From positions 2,443 through 22,527 of the forward strand of contig JAJXTX010000016.1 of NCBI GenBank assembly GCA_021783385.1: a DNA stretch of 20,085 nt, written 5' to 3'. Shown here piece by piece: positions 8,190 through 17,188 of the stretch (position 1 is its first letter; each line of letters begins with the position of its first letter). The stretch is from Pseudomonadota bacterium. GTDB taxonomy: Bacteria; Pseudomonadota; Gammaproteobacteria; Xanthomonadales; Rhodanobacteraceae. A program made the translations under genes and the position numbers. The notes below the pieces were generated by a model that was not told the DNA's origin, did not search any database, and was given only the letters and a program-made list of their open reading frames with translations.

Positions 8190-8639
8190 CTACTGCCAGT
8201 TGCCCACGTCCTTGCTGTAGCCGTCGCCGCCCGGCTTGCCGTCCTGGCCGTAGAAGATCAGGTCGAAGCTGCCGTGCTGGCCCGGGTACTGGTAGCCGAA
8301 CGCGTGTCCCCACGGGTCCTTCAGGCCGGATGCCTTGGTGTAGGGTCCCTGCCAGTTCGGCGCATTCGGCGGCTTCACCAGCAGGTCCTCCAGCCGCTGC
8401 GGCGGCGCGCCGTTGTCGAGCGCGTAGTTCTCGATTTTCTGGCTCAGCGTGGTCAACTGCGCCTTGCCCGCGCCGTACTTGCCCTTGTCGACGTTCTTGC
8501 CGACCTGGGTCACCACCACCGCGCCGATGATGCCGATCAGCACGATCACCGCGAGCATCTCCAGCAACGTGAAGCCGCCGGCGCGGGCGGCGCGCGGATG
8601 GCGGGCGGCGCGCCGCTCCGAAGGGTTCATGGCACTCAT
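8190..8639 (-). CDS. gspG: Type II secretion major pseudopilin GspG
   Basis: 149 residues; the main subunit of the pseudopilus that pushes substrates through the secretin. The leader is 22 residues, rich in Arg, and ends AGG|FTLLEMLAVIVLIGIIGA with Glu27 at +5. The C-terminal part, FYGQDGKPGGDGYSKDVGNWQ split around the conserved Gly-Gly, holds the acidic residues that bind calcium in GspG. GGAGAG lies about five bases upstream of the ATG at 8639; a second in-frame ATG at 8630 is possible but has no better ribosome site. It starts 19 bp after gspF. Highest conservation of all the pseudopilins here, so the call is firm. Confidence 0.97.
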   Translation of the reverse strand: MSAMNPSERRAARHPRAARAGGFTLLEMLAVIVLIGIIGAVVVTQVGKNVDKGKYGAGKAQLTTLSQKIENYALDNGAPPQRLEDLLVKPPNAPNWQGPYTKASGLKDPWGHAFGYQYPGQHGSFDLIFYGQDGKPGGDGYSKDVGNWQ

Positions 8640-8658
8640 CGCATCTCTCCGATTGAAG

Positions 8659-9876
8659 TCATTGAATGTTGCTGGTCAGGCTGAGCAGCGGCAGCAGGAT
8701 CGCCGCCATGATGAAGGCCACCATCACCGTCATCACGATGGTCAGCGCGGGCACCAGCGCGGCGAGCAGACGGTCGATCGCACGCCGGGACTCCAGCTCG
8801 AAGGTGTCGGCCACCTTCAGCAGCATGCCGTCGAGCTGGCCGGCCTCCTCGCCCACCTGCACCATCTGCAGCGCCAGCCGCGGAAACAGCTTCGCCTGGC
8901 CCAGCGCCAGGCCGAGGCCGGCGCCGCCCTTGACCTGTTCATGGGCATCGCCCAGCGCCTTGTCCAGCGCGCGGTTGGCGGTGACCTGGCGCGCGATGGT
9001 CAGCGCACCGAGCAGCGGCACGCCATTTTTCAGCAGCGTGCCGAGCGTGCGCGCGATCCGCGCGGTTTCCACTTTCAGCAGCAGCGGGCCGAGCACGCGC
9101 AGGTGCAGCAGCCGCGTGTGCCACGCCAGCAGCTGCACCGGATCGCGCAGCCGCGCGCGCCAGCCGAACAGGCCGCCGCCGAGCAGCAGCAGGATCAGCC
9201 ACCACCACGCCTGCAGCGCATTGCCCAGCGCCAGCACCACCTGGGTGATCCACGGGATCGGCACCTGCATGTCCTGGAAGATCGGCACGAACTGCGGCAC
9301 CACGTAAGCCAGCAGCAGCAGCAGCGAGCCGAGCACGCCGACCAGCAGGATGACCGGATAGATCAGCGCATTGACGATGCTGCCGCGCAGCGCCTGCGCA
9401 CGTTCCAGATACTCGGTGAGCCGGTGCAGCGTTTCCTCCAGCGAGCCGCCCGCCTCGCCGGCGCGCACCAGGCTGACGTACAGCTTGGGGAACACGCCGT
9501 GCTCCTCGTCCAGCGCCGAGGACAGCGTGTTGCCGCCGCGCACGCGCTCGCGCACGCGCTCGATCAGCTTCTTCGCGCTCTCGCCCTCGGGCAGGTCGAG
9601 CAGGATGCCGAGTGCGCGGTCCAGCGGCTGGCCGGCGCCGAGCAGGGTCGCCAGCTGGTGGGTGAACTGGGCCAGCTGGTCGCCGCTGAACGGGCCGCGC
9701 CTGAACAGTGCCGCCAGCCCGCTGCCGCCCGCCGCGCCGTCGGCCGGCTGCGCCTCCAGCGGCGTGTGGCCCTGATCCTGCAGCCGTCCGATCACCTCCT
9801 CGACGCTGGCCGCCTCCATCTGCCCGTGCAGCATCTCGCCGGCATCGCTGACGGCCTTGTAGCGGAACTGGCTCAT
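8659..9876 (-). CDS. gspF: Type II secretion inner-membrane platform protein GspF
   Basis: 405 residues, the usual GspF length. It has two T2SF domains (about 68-190 and 270-390), each with the conserved GEEAG-type turn (RAGEAGGSLEE at 138-148; VGEEAGQLD at 341-349). Hydrophobic segments lie at about 168-195, 222-238 and 372-396, as in PilC/GspF polytopic platform proteins. GspF is the rotor-like membrane partner of GspE. The ATG at 9876 has no good Shine-Dalgarno sequence; the base-paired arm of the repeat element in the gspE-gspF gap ends only 12 nt upstream, so initiation may be sensitive to that structure. Identity is certain; the start is supported by the standard N-terminus (MSQFRYKAVSDAGE). 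Confidence 0.97.
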   Translation of the reverse strand: MSQFRYKAVSDAGEMLHGQMEAASVEEVIGRLQDQGHTPLEAQPADGAAGGSGLAALFRRGPFSGDQLAQFTHQLATLLGAGQPLDRALGILLDLPEGESAKKLIERVRERVRGGNTLSSALDEEHGVFPKLYVSLVRAGEAGGSLEETLHRLTEYLERAQALRGSIVNALIYPVILLVGVLGSLLLLLAYVVPQFVPIFQDMQVPIPWITQVVLALGNALQAWWWLILLLLGGGLFGWRARLRDPVQLLAWHTRLLHLRVLGPLLLKVETARIARTLGTLLKNGVPLLGALTIARQVTANRALDKALGDAHEQVKGGAGLGLALGQAKLFPRLALQMVQVGEEAGQLDGMLLKVADTFELESRRAIDRLLAALVPALTIVMTVMVAFIMAAILLPLLSLTSNIQ

Positions 9877-9888
9877 GGCTCAAGCGCA

Positions 9889-10028
9889 GGGAACGGGAAA
9901 TGGGAAACGGGGAACATGAAAACCCGCGTCAAGGTGACGCTGCATTCTCCGCACAGCGGGCCCAGGGTTCGACGGTTGAAATCAGGGCGCGAGGTGGATG
10001 TTCCCCGTTCCCCGTTCCCCGTTCCCCG
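9889..10028. repeat. Inverted heptamer-repeat element between gspE and gspF
   Basis: The right arm (10000-10028) is four perfect tandem GTTCCCC heptamers plus G. The left arm (9889-9917) is a degenerate inverted copy. Over 29 bases the arms match at 26, and one of the three differences is a G-U pair in RNA. The 81 bases between them contain two smaller perfect hairpins: GCGTCA-AGG-TGACGC at 9926-9940 and CCGC-ACA-GCGG at 9949-9959. The element occupies nearly the whole 156-bp gap in an otherwise tightly packed operon. It looks like a dispersed intergenic repeat of the kind Xanthomonadales genomes carry, but copies elsewhere cannot be seen from here. Confidence 0.85.
10003..10027 (-). other. 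G-quadruplex motif on the mRNA strand upstream of gspF
   Basis: Read on the minus strand, which is the transcript strand of the secretion operon, the tandem heptamers give four runs of GGGG separated by AAC three times. This is an ideal intramolecular quadruplex pattern (four-tetrad, 3-base loops). The opposite arm of the element gives a weaker pattern on the plus strand (GGG runs with 3-4 base loops at 9889-9912). Quadruplex and long hairpin would be mutually exclusive folds of the same mRNA. Formation is inferred from the pattern only. Confidence 0.7.
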
Positions 10029-10032
10029 AATA

Positions 10033-11766
10033 TCAACCGTCCTGCGTGACACGCAGCACCTCCTCCAGCGTGGTGATGCCGGCCACCGCCTTGGCGATGC
10101 CGTCCTCGTACATCGTGCGCATGCCTTCGGCGCGCGCCTGCTGCTCGATCTCGCCGGCATCGGCGCGGCGCATCACCAGCCGGCGCAGCGGGTCGCTCAT
10201 GGTGAGGAACTCCATGATCGCGCGGCGGCCGCGGTAGCCGGTGGGGTTGGCCGCGCTGCTGCCGGGCTTCCACAGCCGGATCGGCCGCTCGTCGGTATAT
10301 TTTTCCAGCTCGAACTGTTCGATCACTTCCGGCAGCGCCTCGTACGGCGTGGCGGTTTCCGGGTCGAGCCGGCGCACCAGCCGCTGCGCCAGGATGCCGT
10401 TGATGGTGGAGCCGAGCAGGTAATCCTCCACGCCCATGTCGAGCAGCCGCGTGATGCCGCCGGCGGCGCTGTTGGTGTGCAGCGTGGACAGCACCAGATG
10501 GCCGGTGAGCGCGGACTGGATCGCGATGCGGCAGGTTTCCAGATCGCGCATTTCGCCGATCATGATCACGTCCGGATCCTGCCGCATGATCGAGCGCAAG
10601 GCGCCTCCGAAATCCAGCCCGATCTGCGGCTTCACCTGGATCTGGTTGATGCCTTCGAGCTGGTATTCGACCGGGTCCTCGACGGTGATGATCTTCACGT
10701 CGCTGGTGTTGATCTGCGACAGCGCGGTGTACAGCGTGGTGGTCTTGCCCGAACCGGTGGGGCCGGTGACCAGCAGGATGCCGTGCGGGCGGTTGAGCAC
10801 GTCGACGAAGCGCTGCTGGAAGCTGTCAGTGAAGCCGAGCGAGGCGAAGTCGAACACCACCGACTCGCGGTCCAGGATGCGCATCACCACCGATTCGCCG
10901 AAGCTGGTCGGCACGGTGGAGACGCGCAGGTCGAGCTCCTTGCCCTGCACGCGCAGCTGGATGCGGCCGTCCTGCGGCAGCCGGCGCTCGGCGATGTTCA
11001 GCCGCGCCATGATCTTCACGCGCGAGATCACCGCCGCGGTGGACGAGGATGGCGGCGCCTCCACTTCATGCAGCACGCCGTCGATGCGGTAGCGCACCTT
11101 CAGGTGGTTCTCGAACGGCTCGATGTGCACGTCCGACGCGCGCTGCTCCACCGCGCGCTGCAGGATCAGGTTGACCAGCCGGATCACCGGCGCCTCGGAG
11201 GCCAGATCACGCAGATGCTCGACATCGTCCTCCTCCGCGGCGCTGCCGTCGAGGTTCTCCACGATGGTGCCCATCGCCGAGCGGCCGCTGCCGTAATAGC
11301 GCTCGATCAGGCCGTCGATCTCCGAGCGCAGGCCCACCCGCAGCGCCACCGGGCGGCCGGCGGCCAGCTCCATCGCCTGGCGCGGATACGGATCGGCCGG
11401 ATCGGCCACGATCAGCGCCAGCCCGTCCGTTTCGTCCTGCACCGGCACCACGTGCTGCTGCTTGAGAAAGCGCAGCGACACGTCGAGGTCGGCCGGCGGC
11501 AGCTCCGGCGCGTCGCGCGCGGCCAGCAGCGGCACCTGCAGCAGCTCGGCCCACGCCTCGGCCAGATCGCGCTCGGAGACCAGGCCCAGCCGGGCCATCA
11601 GGGTGGTCAGCGTGCCCTCGGCGGATTCCTCGTGCAGGCGCCGCGCGCGCGCCAGATCGGTGTCTTTCAGGCGACCGCGCGCGACCAGCAGGGCGCAGAC
11701 CTCCGCTTCACGGTCGTTCACGGCCATGGTCGATCCACTGACCGCCGGCTCGATGACTGCCGACAT
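10033..11766 (-). CDS. gspE: Type II secretion ATPase GspE (XpsE type, no tetracysteine motif)
   Basis: 577 residues; the cytoplasmic ATPase that powers pseudopilus assembly. The N-terminal domain (about 15-160) is the XpsE/PilB-type N1 region that binds GspL. The ATPase part has Walker A GPTGSGKT (335-342), the Asp box TVEDPVE (361-367), Walker B DVIMIGEMRD (399-408) and the His box STLHTN (427-432). The region between RLVRRLD and GYRGR (about 462-514), where most GspE and PilB proteins carry two CxxC pairs binding zinc, contains no cysteine at all; the only Cys residues are 24 and 412. The ATG at 11766 has GAGGTGA three bases upstream. First gene of the cluster; separated from gspF by the repeat element. 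Confidence 0.97.
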   Translation of the reverse strand: MSAVIEPAVSGSTMAVNDREAEVCALLVARGRLKDTDLARARRLHEESAEGTLTTLMARLGLVSERDLAEAWAELLQVPLLAARDAPELPPADLDVSLRFLKQQHVVPVQDETDGLALIVADPADPYPRQAMELAAGRPVALRVGLRSEIDGLIERYYGSGRSAMGTIVENLDGSAAEEDDVEHLRDLASEAPVIRLVNLILQRAVEQRASDVHIEPFENHLKVRYRIDGVLHEVEAPPSSSTAAVISRVKIMARLNIAERRLPQDGRIQLRVQGKELDLRVSTVPTSFGESVVMRILDRESVVFDFASLGFTDSFQQRFVDVLNRPHGILLVTGPTGSGKTTTLYTALSQINTSDVKIITVEDPVEYQLEGINQIQVKPQIGLDFGGALRSIMRQDPDVIMIGEMRDLETCRIAIQSALTGHLVLSTLHTNSAAGGITRLLDMGVEDYLLGSTINGILAQRLVRRLDPETATPYEALPEVIEQFELEKYTDERPIRLWKPGSSAANPTGYRGRRAIMEFLTMSDPLRRLVMRRADAGEIEQQARAEGMRTMYEDGIAKAVAGITTLEEVLRVTQDG

Positions 11767-12113
11767 TGCTCACCTCGCTCGATGCATGCGATGGCCGTTC
11801 GCGTCCCCGGCAGCGCCACGGCAAACGCCATAGTTAGCACATCCGGCCGGCGGCGGACGAGGTGGAGTCGTGTTGACGCAGGATTCCGTTCAGACGGCAT
11901 GCGGCGTCAGCTTTGATTGTGATGCACGACGCGGGCCCACAGGGCGTCCGTGGCCTAGGAAAATTTCGCACTGGCGAAGCGGCTGCAGAGGATTTCAGCG
12001 CGCCGGTCGGCGCCTGCCTGGACAGGGGGCACGATCATGCGCCCGGGCGGCGCACCCGGTGGCAAGCGCGCGGCCCTCTGGGACAATGGCCTCTCTGCGA
12101 ACCGGACCAGACC
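11767..12113. other. Divergent intergenic region between gspE and tatD
   Basis: This 347-bp stretch separates the divergent starts of gspE (minus) and tatD (plus) and must hold the promoters of both. Apart from the gspE ribosome site (GAGGTGA at the left edge) and the tatD promoter candidate listed separately, I see no convincing gene. The tatD frame is open upstream to an ATG at 11913, but that extension does not resemble TatD and is treated as non-coding. For gspE I found no good -35/-10 pair; an AT-containing patch (TAACTAT on the minus strand, about 11830-11836) is the only weak -10 candidate. Confidence 0.5.
12059..12087 (+). promoter_or_regulatory. Candidate sigma-70 promoter of tatD
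   Basis: GTGGCA (12059-12064, 4 of 6 to the -35 consensus) and GACAAT (12082-12087, 4 of 6 to the -10 consensus) are separated by exactly 17 bp. The predicted start site lies about 20 bases before the tatD ATG. This is a pattern match in GC-rich DNA without experimental support. Confidence 0.35.
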
Positions 12114-12902
12114 ATGCAACTGCTCGATATCGGCGTCAATCTCGGCCATGAATCGTTCCAGCATGACCTCGCGGGCGTGTTGCAGCGGTCGCAGGCGCAC
12201 GGGGTGAGCCGGATGATCGTCACCGGCGCCTCGCGCGACGGCAGCGCGCACGCGCTGGCGCTCGCCAGGGCGCATCCGGGCACGCTGTACGCCACTGCCG
12301 GCGTGCACCCGCATCACGCGGTGGATTACGACGACGCCACTGACGCGCGGCTGCGCGAACTGGCGCAGGATCCGGCCGTGCGCGCGGTGGGCGAGACCGG
12401 GCTGGACTACCACCGCAACTACTCGCCGCGCGAAGCGCAGCTGCAGGCGTTCGAGCGCCAGCTGCAGATCGCGGTGGATCTGCGCATGCCGCTGTTCCTG
12501 CACCAGCGCGATGCGCACGCGGATTTCATCGCGTTGTTGCGGCGCTATCGCGCGCGGGTGCCGGCCGCGGTGGTGCACTGCTTTACCGACACCGGCGCGG
12601 CGCTGCGCGACTACCTGGCGCTGGACTGCCACATCGGCATCACCGGCTGGATCTGTGACGAGCGCCGCGGCCTCCACCTGCGCGAGCTGGTGCGCGAGAT
12701 TCCGGCCAACCGGCTGATGCTGGAAACCGATGCGCCCTACCTGCTGCCGCGCAGCGTGCGGCCGCCACCGGCGCACCGGCGCAACGAGCCGATGTACCTG
12801 AAGCACATCTGCGAGGAGATCGCCCGTGACCGCGGCGAACCGGCCGCGGTCACCGCGGCCAACAGCACGGCGACTGCCGAGGCGTTTTTCGGGTTGGCGT
12901 GA
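12114..12902 (+). CDS. tatD: TatD-family metal-dependent deoxyribonuclease
   Basis: 262 residues, matching the roughly 260 of E. coli TatD. It is a TIM-barrel metal hydrolase. Visible motifs are DIGVNL at 5-10 (the TatD form of the N-terminal metal motif, where other family members have a His pair), GVHPHH (63-68), GETGLDYH (93-100, metal-binding Glu), LFLHQRDA with His130, VHCFTD (154-159) and ETDAPYLLPR (204-213) followed by RRNEP. The LLPR and RRNEP signatures separate TatD proper from YcfH and YjjV. TatD acts as a 3'-5' exonuclease linked to DNA repair and oxidative damage; it is not part of Tat export. ATG 12114 is chosen because the family N-terminus starts here; the ribosome site is weak. 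Convergent with the next gene, 22 bp apart. Confidence 0.93.
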   Translation: MQLLDIGVNLGHESFQHDLAGVLQRSQAHGVSRMIVTGASRDGSAHALALARAHPGTLYATAGVHPHHAVDYDDATDARLRELAQDPAVRAVGETGLDYHRNYSPREAQLQAFERQLQIAVDLRMPLFLHQRDAHADFIALLRRYRARVPAAVVHCFTDTGAALRDYLALDCHIGITGWICDERRGLHLRELVREIPANRLMLETDAPYLLPRSVRPPPAHRRNEPMYLKHICEEIARDRGEPAAVTAANSTATAEAFFGLA

Positions 12903-12924
12903 CAACGGCGCGGCGGCGCCGGGC

Positions 12925-13827
12925 TCAACTTTCCTGCGCAGCCTCGCGATCGTACGGACTGGCCCGGCCATCGGCCGAATAGCGCTTGTACTGCCATTGA
13001 TACTGCGCCAGGGCCAGCTCGACGCAGGACTGCACGCCGCGGTTGAGCGCGGTGCAGGCGACGGCCAGATCCGCGTCGAGCAGGCCCGGGGGCGCGGGCA
13101 GCAGGTGGATGCGATAGCCGGCGCCGCGCGGCAGGCGTTCGGCAAAGGCAAACAGCACGGTGGCGCCGGTGCGCGCGGCCAGCCGCGGCAGCAGCACCAT
13201 GGTCAGCGCCTCGCGACCGAAGAACGGCGCGAACTGGCCCTCGCCCGCACGCGGCTTCTGGTCCGGCAGGATGCCGACCGTGCCGCCGGCGGCCAGCCGC
13301 TTGTACAGCGTGCGCACGCCGGCGCCGTCGGCGCGCACCTGCTCCGGCGCCAGCGCGCCGCGCACCTTGCGCAGCAGACCCTCGATCGCGGCCATGCGCG
13401 GCGCGCGATAGAGGATCGCCATCGGCGTCTTGCGGCACAGCCAGTGGTTGAGCAGCTCCCAGCAGCCCAGATGCGGGGCGGCGATGATCACGCCCCGGCC
13501 CGCCGCCAGCGCGGCATCCAGCAGCGCCTCGCCGCGCACCTCGCGGATCAGCCCCAGCGCACGCTCGGCGCCGCCGCCCCAGACCTTGGCCAGCTCGACC
13601 ACCGACTTGCCGCTCTCGATCATCACCTCACGCAGCAGCCGCGCCTGCGCCGCGTCGTCCAGCTGTGGCTGCGCGAGGCGCAGGTTCACCGCGGTGTTCT
13701 GCACGGTGCGCCCGCGCCGCCACAGCACCAGCCGGCCCAGACCGCTGCCGAGGGCATGCAGCGCGCGCAGCGGCAGGCGGCCGGCCAACCGCAGGCACAG
13801 GTAAAGCAGGTAGATGTCGGCACGCAT
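12925..13827 (-). CDS. LpxL/HtrB-like lysophospholipid (lipid A) acyltransferase
   Basis: 300 residues, usual length for the LpxL/LpxM family. The N-terminal hydrophobic stretch (about 5-35) anchors it to the inner membrane. The catalytic HX4D/E motif appears as APHLGCWE (His119, Glu124); the later GILPDQKPRAGEG segment (185-197) is the second conserved block, with Asp189 in the position that is invariant in the family. These enzymes transfer a secondary acyl chain to lipid A (or related acceptors such as ornithine lipids in some bacteria) using acyl-ACP. Which acyl position or acceptor is used cannot be read from the sequence, so I leave the symbol blank. The start at 13827 gives a typical short N-terminus. 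The gene is divergent from dtd. Confidence 0.9.
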   Translation of the reverse strand: MRADIYLLYLCLRLAGRLPLRALHALGSGLGRLVLWRRGRTVQNTAVNLRLAQPQLDDAAQARLLREVMIESGKSVVELAKVWGGGAERALGLIREVRGEALLDAALAAGRGVIIAAPHLGCWELLNHWLCRKTPMAILYRAPRMAAIEGLLRKVRGALAPEQVRADGAGVRTLYKRLAAGGTVGILPDQKPRAGEGQFAPFFGREALTMVLLPRLAARTGATVLFAFAERLPRGAGYRIHLLPAPPGLLDADLAVACTALNRGVQSCVELALAQYQWQYKRYSADGRASPYDREAAQES

Positions 13828-13940
13828 CCGGCCAGTTTACGGGAGCCGGCCGGCGACGCGAACGCGGCGGCGGCGCGCGGGCGCTTTCGCCGCCGGGGCG
13901 AGCGCCCTAAGCTGATCGCCACCGTGTCGCGAGGCGCAGC

Positions 13941-14381
13941 ATGATCGCCCTGATCCAGCGTGTACTCTCCGCCCGCGTCGAGGTCGACGCCGAGACCGTG
14001 GGCGCGATCGGGCCCGGACTGCTGGCGCTGGTGGCGGTGCAGCCGGACGACGGCGAAGCGCAGGCGCGCCGCATGCTCGAGCGGTTGCTCGGCTATCGCG
14101 TGTTCGCCGACGGCGCCGGCCGCATGAACCGCTCGCTGGCCGACACCGGCGGCGGCCTGCTGCTGGTGAGCCAGTTCACCCTCGCCGCCGACACCCGTTC
14201 CGGCATGCGGCCCAGCTTCACGTCGGCAGCGGCGCCGGAGCACGGGCGGCAGTGGTTCGATCGGCTGCTGGAACTCGCGCATGCAGCCCACTCGCCGGTG
14301 GCCGCGGGCCGCTTCGGCGCGCACATGCAGGTGACGCTGGTGAATGACGGCCCGGTGACTTTCTGGCTCGACACCGGTTGA
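13941..14381 (+). CDS. dtd: D-aminoacyl-tRNA deacylase
   Basis: 146 residues, essentially the same size as E. coli DTD (145). It starts with the typical [15 protein letters not shown]. Both active-site signatures are present: SQFTL (77-81, with the Ser and the cross-subunit pocket) and NDGPVT (135-140, the Gly-cisPro motif as GP at 137-138) close to the C-terminus. The enzyme hydrolyses D-amino acids (and glycine mischarged on tRNA-Ala) from tRNA as a homodimer in the cytoplasm. It lies 113 bp from the divergent acyltransferase start and 169 bp before rpoD. No strong promoter is evident; TAAGCT at about 13909-13914 is a weak -10 candidate. Confidence 0.96.
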   Translation: MIALIQRVLSARVEVDAETVGAIGPGLLALVAVQPDDGEAQARRMLERLLGYRVFADGAGRMNRSLADTGGGLLLVSQFTLAADTRSGMRPSFTSAAAPEHGRQWFDRLLELAHAAHSPVAAGRFGAHMQVTLVNDGPVTFWLDTG

Positions 14382-14470
14382 ACCGACCGGCGCCGGCCGC
14401 ATATCCCTTGCTGGCGGGAGCGTGCATGCAAGGCCGCGATCTGGCGCGATTTTTGCGTCAATCCCCCCGG

Positions 14471-14518
14471 AAATTTTTCCCCTTCGAACTGGTCAGAAAT
14501 GCAGCACATCGCTATAAT
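14471..14518 (+). promoter_or_regulatory. rpoD promoter with A/T-rich UP-like element
   Basis: A perfect TATAAT lies at 14513-14518. Seventeen bases upstream is TGGTCA (14490-14495, 4 of 6 to consensus). An AAATTTTT tract at 14471-14478 sits where an UP element binding the alpha C-terminal domain would be. In a region this GC-rich the cluster stands out clearly. The predicted transcript start is near 14525, leaving a leader of about 25 nt before the rpoD ATG. No heat-shock-type promoter was recognised. Confidence 0.8.
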
Positions 14519-14550
14519 GTCCGGTTCTAGAACCCCTCGGCGGTCGGTTA

Positions 14551-16434
<1,884 letters not shown>

Positions 16435-16455
16435 TAGACGGCCGCCGGTCCCCAC

Positions 16456-16480
16456 AGCCCCGCCCCGGCGGGGCTTTTTC
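16456..16480 (+). terminator. Rho-independent terminator of rpoD
   Basis: Twenty-two bases after the rpoD stop, GCCCCGC (16457-16463) and GCGGGGC (16468-16474) form a perfect 7-bp GC stem with a 4-base loop, extended by an A-T pair at 16456/16475, followed by TTTTT (16475-16479). This is a textbook intrinsic terminator in the right place and orientation. Confidence 0.9.
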
Positions 16481-16552
16481 GTGGCCGCGGCTGCATCTTG
16501 CGCGACAGCACCGAGCCGGTGCCGGCATACGCTAGACTTCCGTTTCCCGCGC

Positions 16553-16625
16553 GGGCCTATAGCTCAATGGTTAGAGCAGAGGACTCATAATCCTTTGGTT
16601 CCAGGTTCGAGTCCTGGTGGGCCCA
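16553..16625 (+). tRNA. tRNA with CAU anticodon, probably tRNA-Ile2 (else elongator tRNA-Met)
   Basis: The 73 bases fold into a full cloverleaf: acceptor GGGCCTA/TGGGCCC, D-arm AGCTCAATGGTTAGAGC, anticodon loop CTCATAA, T-arm CCAGG-TTCGAGT-CCTGG and discriminator A. The anticodon CAT fits elongator Met or the Ile2 species whose C34 is converted to lysidine by TilS. The acceptor pairs C4-G69 and C5-G68, which are TilS identity elements in E. coli, favour Ile2. CCA is not encoded: the next bases are TTT, so maturation needs CCA-adding enzyme. TAGACT at 16533-16538 may be its -10 box, with no good -35. The accessory segment begins immediately after it. Confidence 0.93.
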
Positions 16626-16668
16626 TTTAGCCGTCCAGCGGCATCCAAGTTGTGGCGAAAAGCATAAG

Positions 16669-17166
16669 TTGGCCGGAATGGCCAAAAGTTTGGCCGCGCA
16701 GGCCCGGATGCCGATGAGCCACTTGAGAGTCTCGCCAGCCGAACTTGAAACTTACGGTCTGCGTGAGGGTGATGTCGTTATCAACCGCGTAAACAGCATG
16801 GAATACCTTGGCAAGAGCGCCATCATTCCGGCGTTACCCGAACCGGTCGTGTTCGAGTCGAACATGATGCGGTTCAGAGTCAATCACGAGATCGCGCTGT
16901 CATCGTATGTCGTCGAGTTCCTGCAAAGCAGCTTTGTCAAAGGTCAGATAGGCGTCGCCGCCAAGCAGGCCGTAAACCAGGCCAGCATCAATCAAAAGGA
17001 TGTCTCCGGCTTCCGGATCAATGTCCCACCACTCTCCCTCCAGCAAACCTTCGGCCGCCGCATCACTGCCATCGAAACCCTCAGAACCGCCCATCGCTCC
17101 GCCCTCGCCGAACTTGATGCCCTCTTCGCCAGCCTGCAACACCGTGCGTTCCGCGGCGAGCTGTGA
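16669..17166 (+). pseudogene. Type I restriction specificity subunit HsdS, 3' fragment
   Basis: About 165 residues from a TTG at 16669, matching only the last part of an HsdS protein, which is normally 400-450 long. The pieces seen are the end of a target recognition domain (LREGDVVINRVNSMEYLGKSA, in the GDxxxNRxNS...GKS pattern) and the conserved end: NQASINQKDVSGF, PPLSLQQTF, then a helical coiled-coil spacer and LDALFASLQHRAFRGEL. The first recognition domain and the central conserved region are missing. The frame stays open upstream right into the tRNA, so the 5' end seems to have been cut off at or near the tRNA border rather than by a stop. HsdS needs HsdM and two recognition domains, neither of which is here, so the fragment is very unlikely to work. 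Its base composition is lower in GC than the genes to its left. Confidence 0.85.
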
Positions 17167-17188
17167 TCACCGAACATAAGGACGTGTC

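Noticed and set aside
8449..11916. A 1155-codon plus-strand open frame opposite gspE and gspF, and a 710-codon frame opposite gspD (1507-3639)
   Set aside because: Both lie antisense to certain genes. Their translations are rich in Arg, Ala, His, Gln and Leu with no domain, which is the usual result of high third-position GC on the coding strand.
11913..12113. Upstream in-frame extension of tatD
   Set aside because: The extra 67 residues do not match TatD, whose family N-terminus (MQLLDIGVNL) begins at 12114.
12903..12924. GC-rich hairpin between tatD and the acyltransferase gene as a bidirectional terminator
   Set aside because: The possible stem is short and lacks T-runs on either side.
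14386..14400. CCGGCGCCGG palindrome after dtd as a terminator
   Set aside because: No T-run follows and the loop would be too small; ordinary in this base composition.
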